Source: Pseudomonadales bacterium | GTDB taxonomy: Bacteria > Pseudomonadota > Gammaproteobacteria > Pseudomonadales > Azotimanducaceae | Direction: 5' to 3' | Length of the DNA: 64,000 nt | Assembly: GCA_012103505.1 (NCBI GenBank) | Contig: WLWP01000002.1 | Location: forward strand, 372,001-436,000 | Part shown: positions 60,415 to 64,000 of the stretch, piece by piece | Position numbering within the stretch: the stretch's first letter is position 1 | Layout of the letters: every line of letters begins with the position of its first letter | Notes under the pieces: generated by a model | What the model saw: the letters and a program-made list of their open reading frames with translations, nothing else | What the model was told of the DNA's origin: nothing | Databases searched by the model: none | Made by a program: the position numbers and the translations under genes

Positions 60415-61103
60415 TCAAGACAGGTAAGAAAATTCTCGCTCTATAACCTCCATCGCTGGCTCGGAAAAATCTTCGCCATGACAGAAAAGCACACGCTCAG
60501 GGTCCCACGCGCGGATCTTGGTTAAGGCTTCTCTGCCTTATCTTTGTCGCTGGTCAGCCATCGATAGAGCCTCGGCAGACCGCCGTTGGGAAAAACCACG
60601 CCCTCAAATTTCAGGAACCATCCGGCAAGCATGTTCACCTGATCAAGCCGCAGATTGATAAAGAGGTCGGTGAAGATGAGGCTCCGACTCGGTCGATGAA
60701 AGAACACCGCCTCTTGGAACAGTCGATGGCCATCAATCACAAGCTGATCGATATCATCCGACCAAAGCGCTGGCGGGGTCTGATCGAGGTCTTCTGCTTC
60801 TTGTAGAGCAGGTACTTTCTTCTTTAAGTCTGCTTCTGCAAAGACCACCGCTTCCGGATGGTGTTCACGCCAAACATCAAGATAGAGATAGTGGAACTTG
60901 TTGGGTGCCACGAGCGCCACAACGTCTCCACCTTGTCCATCGACAAAGCGCTCAACTTCGTCACTCCACGCAATTGGAGAATGCACCCACAATTGTCCAC
61001 TAGATAAACGCACAACTGTCATCCTCGTATGCATTGTCGCACCTGCAAACACCACGTCTGGCCCTACGACAGTCCAAATGTTGTCGTCTATCGCACGGAT
61101 CAA
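60415..61103 (-). pseudogene. DUF4336 (MBL-like) protein with a single-base frameshift
   Basis: The frame from ATG 61103 reads as a DUF4336 protein (VWTVVGPDV-like start IWTVVGPDVVFAGA, VHSPIAWSDEV, ALVAPNKFHYLYLDVW, FTDLFINL) but stops at 60522 after about 193 residues. In another frame, from about 60537 down to a TGA at 60417-60415, lies REALTKIRAWDPERVLFCHG and a further 18 residues, which fits the W-P-V-HG C-terminus of this family. One missing base at about 60534-60540 explains it. The end lies 32 bases before the thiolase start. The family resembles metallo-beta-lactamases; function unknown. Confidence 0.8.
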
Positions 61104-62059
61104 GACTCACGCTCCTTACGTCTGTGCAGCAACCGCATCGGCAGATACAGAACCAAAACAGGCTGTAGGAGGGCAATAGCAAACACCAACACGGCAAGGT
61201 CGGATCCCAACGATATGCCTAATCCCACGATCAGAACCAAATTAATGACAACTGCAGCCCCGAAGGCCAACCACTTTTGACTTAGTGTCTCTATGGCACA
61301 GCTCCAACGCTCATGTAGCAGCGCTAGAGCGCCAAAGCCAGATCCCATACCAACAATGAGAAGACTCGAATTTGTAAATAGGGAAAGGTCTTCTGCCGTC
61401 GCACCGTCGACACCTTCGGCGCGCATGTACCCTTCAATCCAAGCCTCTGGGACAACAAATCCTGCATTCAAGGCGAGAATTATCTCACTGACCAACAAAG
61501 CCGCCATCGACACACCAGCGAGCAGTAGCCATCGCATATCCCAGGAGACCAAGCTCAATCTCTCAGTCAACTTTGGCCAAGTCACCAGAACCACATAGGC
61601 GACTACAAACCCCAAAGCTAAGCCAACCAAAACCTGAGCAGGGCTGTGGGCTCCTAAGTAGACTCTCGTCAAACCGACAGTTAACGCAAACAGTACTAAG
61701 GCGATAAACAGCCAGCGTTTGCTGCGCCACATCCATGCAAGTCCACCCCAGAATGCAGCCGCACCCTGAGCGTGACCTGAAGGCATGCCAAAATCGCCTA
61801 CTGCGCCAAATGCCACAATTTCGCTATCAGTGTGAAACGGTCGCGGTTCAGCGATGATCCACTTGAGCCAGCTGTTGGTAACAAACGCGATTGTCGCAAT
61901 GAGCGCCAATTTGAGCCCCGCCGACACACCGACAAAGATCATCATCAACTGAAGTACAATCCAAGAACCCAGCGGTCCACCCCAATTGGTGACAAACTCA
62001 ACCGCCTTGTGCTGATCCAAACCAATCAGTTCCTGCAAGAGGGGTATCAACTCATTCAT
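61100..62059 (-). CDS. PAP2-superfamily membrane phosphatase
   Basis: 319 residues from ATG 62059 behind GGAGGAG; a TTG at 62119 would add 20 residues. Phosphatase motifs: KWIIAEPRP (KX6RP), MPSGHAQ (PSGH) and TRVYLGAHSPAQ (SRX5HX3D with Gln at the last Asp). Six membrane segments in the PAP2 core and about four more C-terminal ones. Likely dephosphorylates a lipid phosphate or undecaprenyl/isoprenyl diphosphate. Overlaps the DUF4336 gene by four bases. Confidence 0.87.
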   Translation of the reverse strand: MNELIPLLQELIGLDQHKAVEFVTNWGGPLGSWIVLQLMMIFVGVSAGLKLALIATIAFVTNSWLKWIIAEPRPFHTDSEIVAFGAVGDFGMPSGHAQGAAAFWGGLAWMWRSKRWLFIALVLFALTVGLTRVYLGAHSPAQVLVGLALGFVVAYVVLVTWPKLTERLSLVSWDMRWLLLAGVSMAALLVSEIILALNAGFVVPEAWIEGYMRAEGVDGATAEDLSLFTNSSLLIVGMGSGFGALALLHERWSCAIETLSQKWLAFGAAVVINLVLIVGLGISLGSDLAVLVFAIALLQPVLVLYLPMRLLHRRKERES

Positions 62060-62144
62060 ACGTTCTGCAATCTCCTCCGGACTTAGGTTACTTGCCCCGA
62101 CCGACCCTGTCCCGTTCAAACGGCACGCCTAAGCCTAATATCAG

Positions 62145-62183
62145 TGTTAATTATATTTGACTTAATGTTAATTATTATTAACA
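62145..62183. promoter_or_regulatory. Repeated TGTTAATTAT and dyad TGTTAAT-TATT-ATTAACA
   Basis: TGTTAATTAT occurs at 62145 and 62166, two helical turns apart; the second copy is half of a perfect 7-bp-arm dyad (62166-62183). The element lies in AT-rich DNA directly upstream of the membrane protein-XRE pair and is a natural candidate for XRE autoregulation. Confidence 0.5.
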
Positions 62184-62202
62184 TATCTTAAAATTCAATC
62201 CG

Positions 62203-62631
62203 ATGGAAAAGAACATGCTGCCACGAGAAAGATATGCCTGGGTGTGGCTCACAACCCTTGTAGTCGTCTTCACCACCTACTTCACAACGCTCAGTATGCT
62301 CACGCACGAAGAACTCTCACCGATCGTTCAGTTTGGCTTGCTCGCCGCAGCACTTGGGAGTCTAGGTGCGATCATTGGGCTCTATCGGGCTTATGCCTAC
62401 TTCCGTGGTGAACAATTCCAACCCGATGAACGTGATCGATTGGTCGAAGCACAGGCCACCACCACTGCCTACTACGTTCTGATAGCCGGTATGATTGTGG
62501 TCGGGTGTGTCCTGCCCTTTTCCGCGCAGAAGTGGGAACTCGTCCACGCGGCCCTGCTCGCCATCGCTATCGCCGAAGTCGTTCTTCAGTGCATGCTGCT
62601 AAACGGCTATCGTCGGGGTGCCCGTGCCTGA
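62203..62631 (+). CDS. DUF2178-like four-helix membrane protein
   Basis: 142 residues, four membrane segments (VWLTTLVVVFTTYFTTL, FGLLAAALGSLGAIIGLY, YVLIAGMIVVGCVLPF, AALLAIAIAEVVLQCMLL) with a central charged loop QPDERDRLVEAQAT that is typical of DUF2178-type proteins (the DER motif). It is cotranscribed with an XRE regulator, the usual partner. ATG 62203 or the ATG four codons later could be the start. Function unknown. Confidence 0.72.
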   Translation: MEKNMLPRERYAWVWLTTLVVVFTTYFTTLSMLTHEELSPIVQFGLLAAALGSLGAIIGLYRAYAYFRGEQFQPDERDRLVEAQATTTAYYVLIAGMIVVGCVLPFSAQKWELVHAALLAIAIAEVVLQCMLLNGYRRGARA

Positions 62632-62845
62632 AAAAACTCTAACAAACAACATACGAGCATTGCGCTTCCTAAACAGCGAAATGACGCAGGCAGAGCTAGG
62701 TCAACAAATCGGAGTGACGCGACAGACGGTCGCCGCTATCGAAAATGGCAAATATTCACCCACTCTCGAGTCAGCATTTCGTATTGCGGAGATTTTTCAG
62801 AAACCACTCGAAGAAGTGTTCCAGTGGTCTTCGAACGAAAGCTAG
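62618..62845 (+). CDS. XRE-family regulator (YozG-like)
   Basis: 75 residues from GTG 62618 (GTG 62624 also possible), overlapping the membrane gene by 14 bases. NNIRALRFLNSEMTQAELGQQIGVTRQTVAAIENGKYSPTLESAFRIAEIF is a complete Cro/CI helix-turn-helix of the short type paired with small membrane proteins. Ends LEEVFQW. Confidence 0.88.
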   Translation: MPVPEKTLTNNIRALRFLNSEMTQAELGQQIGVTRQTVAAIENGKYSPTLESAFRIAEIFQKPLEEVFQWSSNES

Positions 62846-62854
62846 GACGGACCG

Positions 62855-63448
62855 CTAACCCAACTTACCGTGAAAGAGCAGTTCTTCTATCGGTTTACGG
62901 GGCGACGGTACTTCGCGTTCCTGGTATTTCTCCGGCAAATCAGCTCGCTCACCTGGCTTACCAACGGCGACCATCGCTTGCACAGCATGATCTTCTGGTA
63001 GGCCGAGCGCCGCTGGTGCTTGATCATGATGGAATCCCCACATGGCGTGGCTGGCTAAGCCCATTTTTTGCGCTTGTAGTGCCATGCTCATCCACGCACC
63101 GCCTGCATCAAAACTAGCAGTCGGTGCTGGATTGCCATCGTCAAAAGTCTTTTTAGCCACTATCGCAATCAAAGCGCCAGCATTCCCAGCCCAGACTTGG
63201 TTCATATCCATCAGGACATCAAGCATCGCCGACCACTGGTCGTCGCCGTTGATCGCGTAAACAAACCGCCATGGTTGCGAATTAAAACAAGATGGCGCCC
63301 ACCGCGCCGCTTCAACCAGGATATGTAAATCAGCTATGGGTAGTGGCTCCCCTGAAAACGCACGAGGAGACCAACGTTGGATGAACTGCTCATCCGCGTC
63401 ACCTGCCGCAGTTCTGGTCGCATATACATCAATGTCTAAGGTCGACAT
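62855..63448 (-). CDS. Nitroreductase family protein
   Basis: 197 residues: FMN motif RWSPRAFSGEPLP, AARWAPSCFNSQPWRFVYA, and GGAWMSMALQAQKMGLASHAM with VAVGKPG near the end. Probably an NAD(P)H-dependent flavin reductase. Two bases upstream of it on the same strand lies the pntB end, so they may be cotranscribed, which would place it next to a source of NADPH. Confidence 0.87.
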   Translation of the reverse strand: MSTLDIDVYATRTAAGDADEQFIQRWSPRAFSGEPLPIADLHILVEAARWAPSCFNSQPWRFVYAINGDDQWSAMLDVLMDMNQVWAGNAGALIAIVAKKTFDDGNPAPTASFDAGGAWMSMALQAQKMGLASHAMWGFHHDQAPAALGLPEDHAVQAMVAVGKPGERADLPEKYQEREVPSPRKPIEELLFHGKLG

Positions 63449-63450
63449 GT

Positions 63451-64000
63451 TTAGCCTTTAAACTCGCCCACTACCGCAGAAATGGATTCTTTCGCATCAC
63501 CAAAGAGCATTCGTGTGTTCTCACCGAAGAAGAGTGGGTTGTCCACACCAGAGAAGCCAGACGCCATAGATCGTTTCAGTACGAAGACTGTTTTGGCTTG
63601 GTCCACGTTGATGATAGGCATGCCGTAGATCGGGCTATTCTCGTCATTGCGCGCAGCAGGGTTGACCACATCGTTTGCTCCGATAACCACTGCTACGTCT
63701 AGACCCTCGATGCGCCGATTTATATCATCCATCTCAACCAGCTGATCGTATGGCACGTTTGCCTCTGCAAGCAGGACGTTCATATGTCCCGGCATCCGCC
63801 CAGCAACAGGGTGGATCGCGTAAGTCACTTCCGCACCATTGCCTTCCAGGAGTTCACCCAATTCACGAACAACGTGCTGGGCTTGCGCTACCGCCATACC
63901 GTAACCAGGTACAAATGTGACTGATTGTGCTGCTTCGAGAATCAAGAAAGCATCCTCGGTATTGATCGGCTTAACCTCACCTTCCACTTTCGTAGCTTGT
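63451..64000 (-). CDS. pntB: NAD(P) transhydrogenase beta subunit, C-terminal part
   Basis: The frame is open to the window edge and gives the last about 183 residues. They are domain III, the NADP(H)-binding part: VTFVPGYGMAVAQAQHVVRELGELLEGNG, HPVAGRMPGHMNVLLAEANVPY, VVIGANDVVNPAARND and KRSMASGFSGVDNPLFF. PntB with PntA couples proton entry to NADPH formation. The membrane domain and the start are outside the window. Confidence 0.93.
   Translation of the reverse strand, partial: QATKVEGEVKPINTEDAFLILEAAQSVTFVPGYGMAVAQAQHVVRELGELLEGNGAEVTYAIHPVAGRMPGHMNVLLAEANVPYDQLVEMDDINRRIEGLDVAVVIGANDVVNPAARNDENSPIYGMPIINVDQAKTVFVLKRSMASGFSGVDNPLFFGENTRMLFGDAKESISAVVGEFKG

Noticed and set aside
1-64000. 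A CRISPR array, prophage, secretion system or biosynthetic island as the hidden system
   Set aside because: I found no regularly spaced direct repeats with unique spacers, no phage structural genes, no transposases and no modular synthases in the window.

Overview
The window is bacterial chromosome, gene dense (about 75 protein genes, very short spacers, many ATGA/TGATG/TAGTG stop-start overlaps). I saw no rRNA, tRNA, CRISPR array, prophage or insertion-sequence transposase. Protein families (PntB, SoxR-type regulator with a SoxR box, RluE, PHA synthase of the PhaC/PhaE type with PhaR and a phasin, WS/DGAT acyltransferases, Cox-type molybdenum hydroxylase, DUF5916 outer-membrane proteins) point to a free-living aerobic, lipid-storing, probably marine Gammaproteobacterium. 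The genus cannot be told from the sequence. GTG and TTG starts are frequent.

Layout. 1-3000: exported PLP enzyme (cut by the window edge), P-loop kinase, truncated winged-helix protein, acyl-CoA dehydrogenase. 3083-10508: metallo-beta-lactamase-fold hydrolase and small membrane protein, then amidase followed by a compact mevalonate cluster (mvaD, a phosphomevalonate-kinase-like GHMP kinase, and one polypeptide fusing class II HMG-CoA reductase to mevalonate kinase). 10522-17854: PhoD-type phosphatase, carotenoid oxygenase with its MarR regulator and a 30-bp operator-like dyad, GST, a modular acidic protein, and an alcohol dehydrogenase/PNPOx-like/hydrolase operon. 17943-25745: serine hydrolase, a DUF35/thiolase-like pair opposite a MaoC hydratase (resembling the retro-aldolase module of steroid side-chain degradation), ArsR unit with twin dyads, DJ-1, SDR and hydrolase genes. 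25787-30808: Cox-type (form II) molybdenum hydroxylase operon whose large subunit is broken by an internal deletion. 30917-37889: nitroreductase, MarR, LytS/LytTR two-component pair, arylamine N-acetyltransferase, rluE, DUF2089/membrane pair, PhzF. 37953-38960: soxR with an in-frame stop, opposite a VOC gene that keeps a well-formed SoxR promoter.

40728-51347 is a storage-lipid region: two WS/DGAT-like proteins (one lacking the active-site His), phasin, two PlsC-type acyltransferases (one with an N-terminal GYD-like domain), a free GYD protein, phaR, phaC with a small PhaE-like partner, and three alpha/beta hydrolases in or just upstream of it. Copies of a TGC-N3-GCA dyad stand in front of the phasin, the hydrolase-phaR unit and the acyltransferase-WS/DGAT-phaEC operon, suggesting one PhaR regulon. 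51648-64000: PhyH-like oxygenase, MFS transporter, sulfotransferase, a SPOR-CBM9-DUF5916 outer-membrane protein, NERD protein, thiolase, frameshifted DUF4336 gene, PAP2 phosphatase, a DUF2178-like/XRE pair, nitroreductase and the 3' part of pntB.

Two themes recur. Three genes are disrupted (nonsense codon, about 70-bp deletion, single-base frameshift), by real decay or by assembly error. Short tandem duplications of 9-21 bp sit at gene borders in at least seven places.
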